Source of the DNA: Orobanche coerulescens
Taxonomy: Eukaryota > Streptophyta > Magnoliopsida > Lamiales > Orobanchaceae
DNA: 64,000 nt
Assembly (NCBI GenBank): GCA_033398695.1
Contig: CM065811.1
Location: 116,855,501 to 116,919,500 of the forward strand
Direction: 5' to 3'
A model generated the notes under the pieces. It was not told the DNA's origin. It ran no database searches and saw only the letters and a program-made list of their open reading frames with translations. The position numbers were made by a program, and so were the translations under genes. Positions within the stretch are counted from its first letter, which is position 1, and every line of letters begins with the position of its first letter. Of this stretch, positions 32,742 through 44,161 are shown piece after piece.

Positions 32742-33853
32742 CTACCCCTCTAAAAAGAAGTTTCGGCCCGAAACATAAAACGAAAACAATTCCAGGTATC
32801 TCGACCTCATACTATCTTCCATCTCCCAAGTTGCTTCTTCGACTCCATGTCGATACCACTGAACTTTAACCAAGTAGATCGATTTATTCCTCAAATTCTT
32901 GACTCGACTTTCAAATATCTTGGTTAGCTTTTCTTTGAACGAGCCATCATTAGCCACTTCAATCTCGCCAAAATTGATGATATGACTAGGACCCAGTACA
33001 TATTTCCACAATTGGGATATGTGGAATACATTATGAACGTGACTCAGTGATGTCAGTAAGGCCAACCTGTACGCCAACTCCCCAACTCTCTCGAGGATTT
33101 CAAATGGTCCGATATATCTCGGACTCAGCTTTCCTTTCCTCCCAAAGCGGAAGATTCCCCGAGTAGGAGAAACCTTCAATAGTACATGGTCCCCATTCTC
33201 AAACTCCAACGGGCGACGGCGCACATCTGCATAAGACTTTTGTCGACTCTGGGTAGTTAACAGTCTTTCGCGAATTAGGGCTACCTTCTCTTGGGTTTGA
33301 ACTATCAACTCAGGTTCCGTCCCGATCAAGTCAGAAGAGTCATCCCAACACAGGGGTGATCTGCATTTTCTTCCGTACAACGCTTCAAATGGTTCCATCT
33401 TAATAGAAGTATGCCAACTATTGTTGTAGGTGAATTCAATCAATGGAAAATGAACCTCCCAATCGGTTAACCAATCTAAGGCACAAGCTCTAAGCATATC
33501 CTCTACTATCTGTATAGTCCTTTCGGACTGACCGTCCGTCTGAGGATGATAGGTCGTGCCAAAGTTCAGCTCGGTTCCCAAGGACTTGTGAATTGCCTTC
33601 CAAAAATGCAACATGAAGCGACCATCTCGATCCGAAATCATGGTTTCAGCGTTCCATGCAATTGGACTATCTCCGTAATAAACACTCGTCCTAATTTCTC
33701 GGGTCCCCAAGTGTCTTTAATACCCAAAAAATGAGCCGACTTGGTTATTCGATCAACTATAACCCAAATCATGTTCATTCCCGTCTTGGTCCTAGGCATA
33801 TTGGTGATGAAGTCCTCCCACTTCCACTCAGGAATCGGAAGTGGCTTTAACAT
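32742..33853 (-). pseudogene. Element C integrase core and chromodomain
   Basis: The core is split by a frameshift near 33670-33700. At the first catalytic Asp the sequence reads KWED-FIT, where A and B have [11 protein letters not shown]: a 12-base in-frame loss across the active-site Asp region. The second Asp (SDRDGRF) and the Glu (GQSERT) are readable. The C terminus has VKVQWYRHGVEEATWE and runs past the usual stop. The zinc-binding half lies upstream at 33854-34000 with further frame loss. Confidence 0.88.
32760..32774 (-). other. Post-pol hairpin of element C
   Basis: On the minus strand GTTTCG-GGC-CGAAAC. The pol stop has been lost, so the reading frame runs through the hairpin to 32742. 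Confidence 0.75.
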
Positions 33854-33951
33854 CCTGGCATGCCGCTGATGTTAAATCTTAACCCGGTGACAGGTTAAAC
33901 ATTTCGAAACATATTCTGCTACGTTCTTCTTCATATTTCCCACCAGAAATT

Positions 33952-34785
33952 TTATTTTAGGTCCTTATACATCTTACTGGTGCCCGGGAGAATAGAATAG
34001 GGCGCGCTGTAAGCTTCCTTCAAGATTGTCTGTCTTAAAACATCATCATCGAGTACGCAAAATCGACTCTGAAATCTCAGAACTCCATCGTCATGTATCA
34101 CGAATTCTGGGGCCTTCCCTTTGTTTACTTCGTCACATAATCGAATAATCAGATAATCATCCAACTGCTTAGATTTGATTTCTTCGACCAACGACGAAGT
34201 TAGTTCCATCACACACAGTTGCCCTTGGACTCCTTGTGACCATATTTCGATTCCTTCACGAATCAGTTCTCGTTGAATGCTGGTTTCGGACGTAAGCGCT
34301 TCCAACACTCGAAGAGAAACAGGTTTGCGGCTCAGTGCATCAGCTACCATATTTGCTTTGCCTGGATGATAGAGGATTTCCAAGTCGTAATCCTTGAGCA
34401 ATTCCAGCCATCTTCTCTGCCTCATGTTTGAATCCTTCTGACTGAAAATATACTTGAGGCTCTTATGATCTGTAAAGATCTGACAATGAGTGTCGTACAA
34501 ATAATGTCGCCAAATCCTCAAGGCAAAGACTACAGCTGCGAACTCCAAATCATGAGTCGGGTAATTTGCTTCGTATGGTTTCAACTGTCGAGAGGCGTAG
34601 GCAATCGCCCTATCCTTTTGCATCAACACGCATCCCAGACCCTGATTTGATGCATCGCTGTATACCATGAATCCCTCGGTTCCATCTGGTAATGCTAGTA
34701 TAGGCGCTGTTGTCAGTCTTCTCTTAAGTTCATCAAAGCTAGACTGGCGTTTCTCATTCCACACGAATTTCTGAGTCTTCTGCAA
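33952..34785 (-). pseudogene. Element C RNase H and integrase N terminus
   Basis: An open stretch of 277 codons: [40 protein letters not shown], then the linker to integrase ending at MYKDLK. The stop after it falls in the zinc-binding region. Confidence 0.9.
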
Positions 34786-35520
34786 CAGCTGAATAAGCGG
34801 GCGAGCAATTTTGGAAAATCTTTCTACAAAATGGCGATAATATCCAGCAAGTCCTAAGAAACTTCAGACTTCCTTCACGTTATTAGGAGATTCCCATTCC
34901 AAGATTGCTTCGACTTTCTTCGGGTCTACCTGAACTCCGTCAGATGATATCACATGCCCAAGGAAGGTTACTTCCTTAAGCCAGAACTCGCATTTCGAAT
35001 GTTTCACAAAAAGATGTTCATTCCTCAAAGTACTCAAAACGATATGCTCCTCTGGGTCTTTCGAATAGATCAAGATGTCAACAATGAAAACGACCGCGAA
35101 CTTATCTAAGTATTCTGAGGATACCCGATTCATTAATTGCATAAATATCGTAGGAGCATTGGTAAGTCCGAATGGCATCACCACAAATTCATAGTGCCCG
35201 TACCAGGATCTGAAAGCAGATTTCGGTATATCTGATTCCTTAATTCTCAATTGATGGTATCCTGATCTCAAGTCGATCTTCAAGAATACCCTTGCCCCCT
35301 GTAGTTGGTCAAAAAAGTCGTCGATCCATGGTATTGGATACTTGTTCTTAATCGTCACCTTGTTTAGCTCCCTATAATCGATACACAATCGGAGGGATCC
35401 ATCTTTCTTCCAGACAAAGAGAACGGGTTCTCCCCAAGGAGAAACGCTAGGTTGAATGTAACCCTTCTGCAATAATTCCTCAAGCTGTTTCTTTAGTTCA
35501 TACATCTTGATTGGCGCCAT
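34786..35520 (-). pseudogene. Element C reverse transcriptase, catalytic Asp lost
   Basis: It covers [28 protein letters not shown] and the catalytic box, which reads FIVD instead of FIDD (Val codon at 35080-35082, minus). The first catalytic aspartate is therefore missing, independent of other damage. A few codons are missing after EEH compared with B. A stop at 34864 interrupts [10 protein letters not shown]. Confidence 0.9.
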
Positions 35521-37388
35521 ACGGTATGGTGCTCTGGAAATAGGTGTGGCTCCTGGCTCTAATTCGATATTGAACTATACTTCTCTCCGCGGAGGTAACC
35601 CAGGTAGTTCATAAGGGAATACGTCTGAGAATTCATTTACCACTGGAATATATGCGAGCTTTAATCATTCTTCTTTCTTCATGGCATAACACCACAATCC
35701 GTAACAAACCTGCTTTAGTAATTTCACTGCTTTCCTGGCTTTGATCAATTTTCCCGAGCTTCCCGGTCTCCATCCTTTGAATAAATGTTCAGATCCATCA
35801 TCAGCAATGATAGAAACAACTCTCCTTCGGTAATTCAAAATAGCCCCATAACGGTTGAGCCAATCGTCTCCGAGAATTAGATCATCACCATGGATGTCGA
35901 CCACAATAATATTAGATGGCCGATCTCTCCCTCCTATAGACACTGGAAAATCTCTAGTTTCTAGGGTTCCCACAATTCTCTTTCCACTCGGTAATCCCAT
36001 AACATAAGGCTCATAATCATATAAACACGAGATTTTCAAACGATTAACATAGTTCAATGATATGAAAGAATGTGTAGCTCCTGAATCGAATAAGACACTA
36101 ACTGGTTGCAAAAGGATCTGAATTATACCTGACTACCTGACGCAACAGCAGTATTCTCATCGTCTGACCTCCTCATCTCGTAAAGGTGCGGAGGAACATA
36201 CCCAGCACTGGATTCCTCTCTTTTCCCAACATTCTGCTGCTGGATACCACTTTGCTGTGTCTGATTCACATGTGTCTCTTTTGGAACCAGTGCAGGAGTG
36301 CGAGTACCAATAGATCTAGTCACATTTCCGCAAAAATTCGTACGATGGCCTTCCTGTCCGCACTCGAAACAGGTCACAGAAGGTGCATAGCAATCACGCC
36401 AGACATGCCCTGCTTTACCACAGTTATAACACTTCTTCGTTGTGTCTGAAACTGTTGATGCTGTCCGGAACTTCTTTCCACCCCGGGAAGGATGTGGAGG
36501 TATCCTAGATGAACGAAATGAAGACTGGACCTTGCGGGGCCCACCACTCTTTTTCTCCGAGAAGTTGCCAGACACTTTCTGCTTCTTTGCCTCCGTCGAT
36601 TTCTCCACCGCTGCCTCTTTCATGTCGTAGGCTAATGATTTGTCCTGATACTGTCGCAAGGTAGTACATTCGAATCCGGACATATATTGCTGAATCTCGG
36701 GTTTCATCCGTATGTCGAAATAGAAAATCTTCTCTGCTTCGGTCCTGACCAAGTGTCGCACACAAGTCAGCTGATGATTAAAAGTCTTAATTATGTCTAT
36801 CACAGATGCTTCCGAACTCTGTGGGGAGAAAAACTCTCAGATTCTAGCCTCTCTAACTGGACGAGGACAATACTGTGCTTCCATCATTAATCTGAATTCC
36901 GTCCAGTCAGCATTATGATCCTCAGGTCGAATAGCCTCCCACCAGTCGAAAGCCTCCCCAGTCAGAAAATACTGGGCGATCGGAAGTTTTCGGTCATCGG
37001 GACAGTTGATCCCTGCAAATATCTTTTCTAACTCCTTCAGCTAGTGATCCCAAGTAGTCATCTCAGCAGAACCGTCAAATTTTGGTGGGTGCAATTTGAC
37101 CACCTCCGTAAGCCACTTGTCTCCCCGATTATCCTCGTTGCGTTGCTAGCCCATCGCTGTCTACATGCGGTCAACCACCTGAACAAACTGGGTCATCTGA
37201 GCGACCACCTGTTGGAGCACCCCCGGCATGTTAGGATTTGCGTTATCATTCGCTGATCCCTGTTGTCCTTCAGAATGAGAATCGGTTCAACTAGCCGATA
37301 ATTCTGGAGTAGACACTGAGTCCTCCTGTCTCGCATTTCCACGTCCACGTCCACGACCGCGTCCGCATCCACGACCTCCCCTCAACAT
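35521..37388 (-). pseudogene. Element C gag-protease
   Basis: ATG (minus) at 37386-37388 starts an Arg/Gly-rich N terminus as in B. Stops interrupt the gag repeatedly up to 36804. The open part 36123-36803 contains two CCHC knuckles (CYNCGKAGHVWRDC, CFECGQEGHRTNFC). The protease region (35665-36111) reads LFDSGATHSF. Further shifts separate protease and RT. Confidence 0.88.
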
Positions 37389-37615
37389 ACTATAAATTCA
37401 AATACTCAATATCCAGGGTAAAATATTCTAAAATAAAGTCCGTCAATATTCACAAAACGGAAATTAAATAAAACGGTAGTATAAGAGATTAGGAGACTTA
37501 CAACCACGGTCCACATGACGACGCTGGCTGAACAGTGATGTTACAAATGACTCATAAATCAAATAACATAAAAATACCCAACTAAACCCGACTGCCAAGA
37601 TATCCATGAATCTTA

Positions 37616-37627
37616 GCTCTGATACCA
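37616..37627 (-). other. Primer binding site, initiator tRNA-Met (element C)
   Basis: TGGTATCAGAGC on the minus strand, 5 bp from the LTR edge. Confidence 0.92.
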
Positions 37628-37632
37628 TATTC

Positions 37633-39988
37633 TGTAACACCCCAATATATTCGGAATAATTACAGCACCGTAAATTCTTTATGTAAGAATTTACAAGGCT
37701 AATTTGAGAAATACGGAAAATAATAATAATACCAAAGTACCATTAAGGTTATAATTCTAAACCTGTTCCACAATGAGTCCATTATTACAAGCATTCCAAA
37801 CACCAACAAAATACGCGTACTCGAGTACTGAAAAACAACTGGAAAATAAGACGACATCAAATTACATCACTACGCCACTTCATCATCATGTCGTAACTGT
37901 GGTTGCTTCCCCGCTCCTCGGCTACCTGAACATCAAAACAAATGTCCACCCCCGAAGGGGTTAGCAAAATGATGCTAGTACAAGTATCATAATATATAAA
38001 TCGGATATGTAACAACAATGCATCATAAATTACATAAACGGACTTCCGCCACCGGAATCCAACGATGCGAATCCACGTGATTCTATCAACATAACAAAGG
38101 GTAATCCAACGATCTAGCGCCCTCAGTATAGATCCCTATGATGATCCCGTCAGACCAACGCATGGTCGAAAACCCATCCAACGATCCAGCGCCCTTAGCA
38201 TAGATCCCCATGATGATCCCGTCGGACCAACGTATAGTGGACATCCGATCCAGCCCCCTCAGCATAGATCACATGATCTCACAGGAACAACACAACATAC
38301 ACAAACACAACTATGCATACACATAGGCAAAATCGATATGTCCATCAACATGAACATAAAATCAATCAATAACGATATTATGACAATTCAACTGGAATAA
38401 CCTCATGTTCAACAACATGAATAACAGTATGTATAAAATCCTCAATATTAAAACCAATATTTAAAAATACGATACTTGTCTTAGAAATGGCGACAAGGAT
38501 TGCTACTATGAAAAAAATCTTCAACCAGCTCGAAGAACTCTCACTCGATCAATCTACCAAAACCCGAACCTTCAACGAACAATAACATCGGTATAATTAA
38601 CGGTTCCGGATAATCGTTCTAAACATCATATGAACATCAAAAGGGCACGTTATTCCCAATCATACAAGCTTACTAATCTCCCTTATACCATTTCGGTTTG
38701 AATCAACATTAGGATACTAACCGGACAAAAGCTCATAGTATTCCATCTAAGATCAAATGCATCCTACGGTTGGATTCTTCAATATACCACAAGATAATTC
38801 TTCTTACAAGGATTCTTATCATATTCTCCATTAATTAAAGGCAACAAGATATCGTAAATACCCCGTAGAACACCATAAGAACTTATTTACTAGGTTCACT
38901 TGATTATCATCTTCTTCTTCAAGGAAATAACCCTAAGTTCAATCCATTAAATTTCCCCATACGCATTATTTCATCATGTAATATGTAAGAACTTGATAAT
39001 CTCAATAAACTTGCCATAATCATGTTCGTAGGCTCGTGATACTACGTTTAAGAGCCCAAACACTACAAGGTTCGATTAATATTCTAAACAACGAAGAAGA
39101 ACCGGAACATAACCGAAATTATTCTTCTAACAACATGATGTTCGACTCCTCAAGACAATAACTGAATAGGTGAACTTAAAGAAGGTCCAAAACATCACTA
39201 AGAACATGTTATACCAGTTGGTGAAGGATCACATACCTCTATATAGTGACGAACATCGAAGAACTTGAAGAAACTCAACACTGTAGGCTTGAACACCAAT
39301 CCACAAGGGTCTATGATCTTCAAAATCGAGCTAGGATGATGATATGAGGGGTATATGGTGTTGGACAATCTCCAGAACACGAAAAATCGGCCAAAGGAAG
39401 GATGAGAAATGAAATGGGGTTGAGGTATATAAATAGAATTCTATTTGTTGCGTACGCTAAACACCCAACATTACGTACGTAACAACCTTAGCGTATGCTA
39501 TGCTTCGAAGGTTAGCGTACGTTAACGTCTGGCCAGAGATCACTGACCTGTTACTGGTGTTGTCTTACGTACGTTAGCATACAGGTTTTACGTACGTAAT
39601 ATCAACAACCTTAGCGTACGTTAACAATCCCCCTTAGCATATGTTAAGTCCGTTGACTTGCTTAGCTGGAAAGCCGTCCAGGTTCATGTGAGCATCACAC
39701 GAATCTTCCCTGGCCCCCACCTGCCGACCCTTGTCGTATCTCGAGTTGACTGAGCCTACGTACGTTAAGCTCAACAGCTAACGTAAGTAATATTGCATTC
39801 TTAGTGTACGCTAAGATCATCATCTAGCATATGTTACCACATGCAGAAATTATGCATGCATGCATGGAAAAAATACAAAGATGTAGGGATACGAATACGG
39901 GAAACCAATCATTGATTAATACGTCACAAAATCGAATCTTACAAGATCGAATACAGGATAATTATACATTAAGTATCCAGGCATTACA
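37633..39988 (-). repeat. Element C 5' LTR
   Basis: 2356 bp and the partner of 30388-32739. Contains the UUCG hairpin (37948-37961) and a dyad array at 39437-39840 next to a TATA-like box near 39427. Confidence 0.94.
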
Positions 39989-42365
39989 GTTAGGAGGATC
40001 ATATATTGGTAAATATGATAATATACACCTTGAATTATGAATGAGGATTGTTTAGATGTTACAGGATGTCGAATTACGTTGTTTTGATGGCTATGAACAA
40101 GATTTCGAATCATTTAGTGTTCTTGAGGAACTCCTTGATGAATTTAACATAGCAAGACGATCATAGGTGGAATTATCGGTATCTTTTGATATGAAGATCG
40201 AATGTTCGTTGATTGTAGTGGTAGAATTTGTATGTTCTTGATGAAATACGAATCATGATATCAATATGGAATCTGGAAAGATTGTGATTGATCACCGAAT
40301 ATGATTTCCTTTACATTCGTATCCATAATCGTATTTTGGTCATGAATTCGTAATTGTTTGAGATGGATTGTTCGGACTTATGTTTAATCGAGATATTATG
40401 AAATCGTTGAGTTTGTCGATTGGTTATATTGATTAGTAATTATCTGATATCGGTTAATATGATGGATATGAATTCGTAAAATGGTTTGAGTATATTACCT
40501 TGTTTTATATATGATTGAGGTATCATTGACCCGTTGAGTTTGATTGACTATGTCGGTTTTTTATTGTTATCGGATCATTGCTATTTCATTACTTCCATAG
40601 GTTGAGATTATTTGATCGGTGATTATATCCGTATGTTGCGGTCGTGTTCGAGTATGTTCGTGAATTGCATGGGTTAGGGCCGAGGAACTTGTAGATGACA
40701 GCAATGAGATTGGTAGCGGCTTCATCATCGTCGTATTGGTATCGAGGCAAGTTTATTACTTGCACATTTTATAATATTTAATGAATGGTTTCAGTTTCAT
40801 TCGTTTATAATTCATATAGCAATGTTTATAATCATAATCACAGGAGATTTGAGATTATAAATCTTATTCGAGTTTCGGGAATCTAAATCATAATGTATAT
40901 GATTTACTTTTGTTATTGGTATACTTGTATATCGAGGATATATTGTGATAAAGACGAAGATATGAATTATCTGCAATCCGTGATACTTTGGACCGTCGAG
41001 TTTTTAGGATAATGGTTCGTGATGATTTAGACATTGAGATCGCTCTCGAAGGACTCGGGGCAAGTACTCTAATCATTTTTATCATTTGTGTCGATCATGT
41101 CGTGATACATTCGTGTATCGTTGTTGTCATGCATTTGTGCATTGTTGTTGTCATGTATTGTGTACTGATATTTTGTGCAGTTGTGCATTATTTTCATATG
41201 TCCACCTGGTGTTGGTCCGACGGGATCATCGGGGGATCTATGCTAGCGTGCGCTGGATCATCGGACGGGTTTTCCACCTCGGGTTGGTCTGACGGGATCA
41301 TCGGGGATCTAGGTAGTGAACGCTGGATCATCGGATTGCCATGTATTGTTGTTGAGCATATGTATATTATGGGTTTGCCATAAGTATACATTGTCGTTAT
41401 TGTTGTAATCATATTGACGTTGTCATATGAGTATGCATTTGTAGGTCTTGTGCTAGGACCATGTCCATATGTTGTGTTGATCTGATCTCGGATTAGACTG
41501 ACATGATTGTCATGGTATTTCGTATCTTGAGGTATGTTCCGTATTTCCTTGGTACTTGTCTTTGATGGATAATCGATTATCATATTGGAATTGTCGATGT
41601 TACCTGATGGATTGAATTGGCCAGAGTTGGTATAATTTCCGTATCGTGAGTTATGATAATGTTTTGAGAACCTTGGGTATGGTTGATATACCGTACATAT
41701 ATTTCGGTATTATCTTAACGTGTTGTTAAGGATACGAATCATAGATTTCCGTAAAGTTACGATGGTAAGATTACATTGATCGTATTCTTACTTAGTATTT
41801 CCATTGATATGTAATTATTGACGTGATGTGATGGTTATCATTGTTGGATATTATGGTTGACCCCGTCGTGGGCTTTCTTTTTATGTTCTTGGATTATCAA
41901 TCTTGTAGCGGTCGTGAAGAGATGAGCTTCCCGGAGGATAGTGGCTAGGGCATGTAATTGTGTATTGAGTTTCCTGTTCAATTGTTGTATTCCGCTGCTA
42001 GAGTATTTTTAATTGTTTGTCTTTTCCGCTGAGTGAGTAGTTTTAAATGGCCTTTTGGTATCTGGTAACTTAGGTTACTTTGGCAACCATTTTCTAAACT
42101 ACTTTGTCGGTATGTGTAAGCGATAGCTTAACGTATGTTTTTAACTGTTGAGTTCTGGCATTTCAGGCCTTGTCCTATGAAATGAGATTTTACGACAGTT
42201 TTGATAAAAAAGTTTTAAAAAGTCTTCGAAAATTTTAAATAGATAATACCATCGTTAGCCTCTTGGGTATTTATAAATGTTTGCGAAAATTTCCTCCAGC
42301 CTTGTGGGTTCCATCTCGGGGCCCACGACACTGTAATATTCCTGGATGGCTCTGGGGGTATTACA
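39989..42365 (+). repeat. LTR G, 3' part
   Basis: Continues LTR G after element C: an AT-rich leader-like stretch, then two GACGGGATCATCGGGG repeats (about 41215-41335) matching those of B, then the terminal block TGTAATATTCC...GGTATTACA (42332-42365). No coding signal. Confidence 0.85.
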
Positions 42366-42370
42366 ATGAT

Positions 42371-42680
42371 TACCTTTCTTTTTCTTTTTTAAGAGAAATG
42401 GTGCGAAAACGAGTATTACAAATGAATAAGATGAGGTGAGAGTCGACGTAAGTGGCCTTACAACACGCCCTGCACTTACGACGACATATTTAGGCGAGAA
42501 AACAGACACAAGACGAGTATTATCATGGTGCTCGATCTCGGCCGTGTCATATGACACGGCCCATGTCACACTCTTCCGGAAAATGCCGAAGGCACTGCCC
42601 TCCGAACTCGGACATTTCATCCGACACGGCCCGTGCCGCACTGTCCCGGACAAGCAAAAGTCACTGTCGGCCGAACCCGA
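42371..42680 (+). other. LTR-like host sequence left of H1 with GACACGG dyads
   Basis: Follows the ATGAT duplication of LTR G. From about 42538 it contains GACACGGCC/GGCCGTGTC words, including a GGCCGTGTC-atat-GACACGGCC inverted pair, and ends with CCCGA, the H1 target duplication. It continues at 51871 beyond H1. Probably U3 of an LTR, plausibly that of element F, but the LTR borders are not visible. Confidence 0.55.
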
Positions 42681-42845
42681 TGTTAGGCGTATTTTTATAC
42701 GCTTATTTAGCATTATTTAGTATTAGTTTGGCGAGTAAAATTGCATAAATGAGCTTTTAATGTCTTATTCTCGCATGTTTGACAGAAGATTGGAGTCTGG
42801 AAGCTAAAACGAGGCGAAACGGGCGAAAACGGCGAATTTTGGCCG

Positions 42846-43026
42846 TGGGCCGCGGCACAAGGCAAGTGGGCCGCGGCACAGGAAGAGGACCAGCGGGCAC
42901 CAGAGTAGACTGTACTCTGTGCCGCGGCACAGTCCAGGTGAGCCGCGGCCCATACGTAACACCCAGCGCCCAGGTTTTAAATTACACGCCATGTGCCACG
43001 GCACAGATTAAGTGAGCCGCGGCACA
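42846..43026 (+). repeat. GCCGCGGCAC dyad array in H1 5' LTR
   Basis: Six copies, including the 16-bp palindrome CTGTGCCGCGGCACAG, ending about 95 bp before the TATA box. The 3' LTR copy is at about 50706-50886. The apparent ORF 42779-43015 arises from these repeats and is not supported as a gene. Confidence 0.93.
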
Positions 43027-43120
43027 CAAGGCGGTTTTGGTGTGCTCCGCGCGGATTTGGGCCGTTTTGAAGCCAGTTCTCGACCTACTCACACGGACGC
43101 GATTTGGAGACTGTTGAGAG

Positions 43121-43130
43121 CTATAAATAA
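43121..43130 (+). promoter_or_regulatory. TATA box of H1 LTR
   Basis: CTATAAATAA, identical in the 3' LTR (50981-50990). H2 has CTATAAATAG at 55849. Confidence 0.75.
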
Positions 43131-44013
43131 GGGTTTAAGACCCTAATTAATCATCTTGGAAATCTTGGAATCTTGGGAGGCTTGGAAAAACGAGGATCAC
43201 AGAAGATTATCGCAGAAGAGAGATCAAGTGCAGAGGGCGGAAGCCAGAAGAACGGAGGGATCCGAGCTCTTCATCTGCGTTTGATTTTCATGCTTTTAAT
43301 TATTAATTCTGTATTTTCATTATTTAGCATGTCAGGCTAAAACCCTAATCTAGGATTTTGATGAAACCTTTGTTTTGACGGATTTGCTTGAGATTATCTC
43401 TTTAATTCCCTTTTTGTTGAGTTTTCCCAATTGTGTTTAATGCTTTCAATTATCTGTCCAATAGTTGTATTGTTTTAATCATTCAATTCGAATCGGGAGA
43501 GGAGAATTGGTGAGGAACTATTGGTGAGGACCATTTTATCTTGTGAGATAGGAATATACTCATAGGAACTACGTGGCCTTTTGGAGATTTTAAGCTTTTT
43601 GCCTATTGACGAATCAATTCACCTAGGGATAGAGTGCGTTATTTGCCTTTAGAAAAATCTATTGACCTCGGGAGAGGCGGTAGAGTATATTAGCAATCTT
43701 CGCCTTCAATAAATTGGGAAAATCATTAACTTCAGATAATCGAGAGTAAATTCGGATAAACCGAGGTGGATTCAGAATCCTAGACTTATTCATCATTTGA
43801 TTCTCTTTCTTCAATCTATCGTTTTACTGTCTAGTCATTTATTAATTCTTTTAGTAATTAATTGCAAAACCAAAGTTCGATTGTTCAAATAAAACTAGAA
43901 TACATAAAAATCGGTAGTTAGTGATTCAGTCCTCGTGGGAACGATACTCACTCATCACTTTATTACTTGTATACGATAACGTGCACTTGCGTTAAGGAAA
44001 AATCGCAACAAGT

Positions 44014-44034
44014 TTTTGGCGCCGTTGCCGGGGA
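44014..44034 (+). other. Primer binding site, tRNA-Asp type (H1)
   Basis: TGGCGCCGTTGCCGGGGA lies a few bases after the LTR and matches the complement of the plant tRNA-Asp 3' end, usual for Athila elements. H2 has the same at about 56741. Confidence 0.88.
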
Positions 44035-44161
44035 CTGAAATTTTTGCTAATATCGATTTCAGTATTTCTAGTCTTAGTTTGAACATTTTTATTTACTTAT
44101 TTTCGTATATTTAATTTTATTTATTTATTTGTTTGTCCTTTAAGGATCTTTCGCGTAGTGC

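Larger units (their letters stand above)
30388..39988 (-). mobile_element. Element C: Tekay/Del-type chromovirus, minus strand
   Basis: 9601 bp, LTRs 30388-32739 (3' LTR) and 37633-39988 (5' LTR), target duplication GTTAG (30383-30387, 39989-39993). The primer site is on the minus strand at 37616-37627. Its gag-pol has many more lesions than B, and its LTRs differ more (five differences in the first 66 bp), so it is older than B. Its LTR dyads are of ACGTACG type, like G. Confidence 0.95.
19633..42365 (+). mobile_element. Solo LTR G (Tekay-type), split by elements B and C
   Basis: Removing B (20134-29814) and C (30388-39988) with one copy of each duplication leaves one LTR of about 3.4 kb, from TGTAATATCCGG (19633) to GGGGGTATTACA (42365). 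It is flanked by the 5-bp repeat ATGAT at 19628-19632 and 42366-42370. No internal region is present, so it is a solo LTR left by LTR-LTR recombination. Its visible parts are 19633-20133 (dyad array begins), 29815-30387 (array end, TATA box, leader) and 39989-42365 (leader, repeats, terminal block 42332-42365). Confidence 0.9.
42681..44010 (+). repeat. H1 5' LTR
   Basis: Starts TGTTAG followed by the hairpin GCGTAT-TTTT-ATACGC (42687-42702), then six GCCGCGGCAC-type dyads (42846-43026), a TATA box at 43121, a leader and U5. Ends ATCGCAACA. Confidence 0.96.

Noticed and set aside
41086..41583. ORFs around 41 kb on both strands (65-131 codons)
   Set aside because: They read the GGGATCATCG leader repeats of LTR G; no gene support.
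42779..43015. 78-codon ORF in H1 LTR (also 50639-50875) with Gly-Arg-rich sequence
   Set aside because: It is the translation of the GCCGCGGCAC array, conserved only because both LTRs are copies, and has no homologous ORF with the same start in H2.
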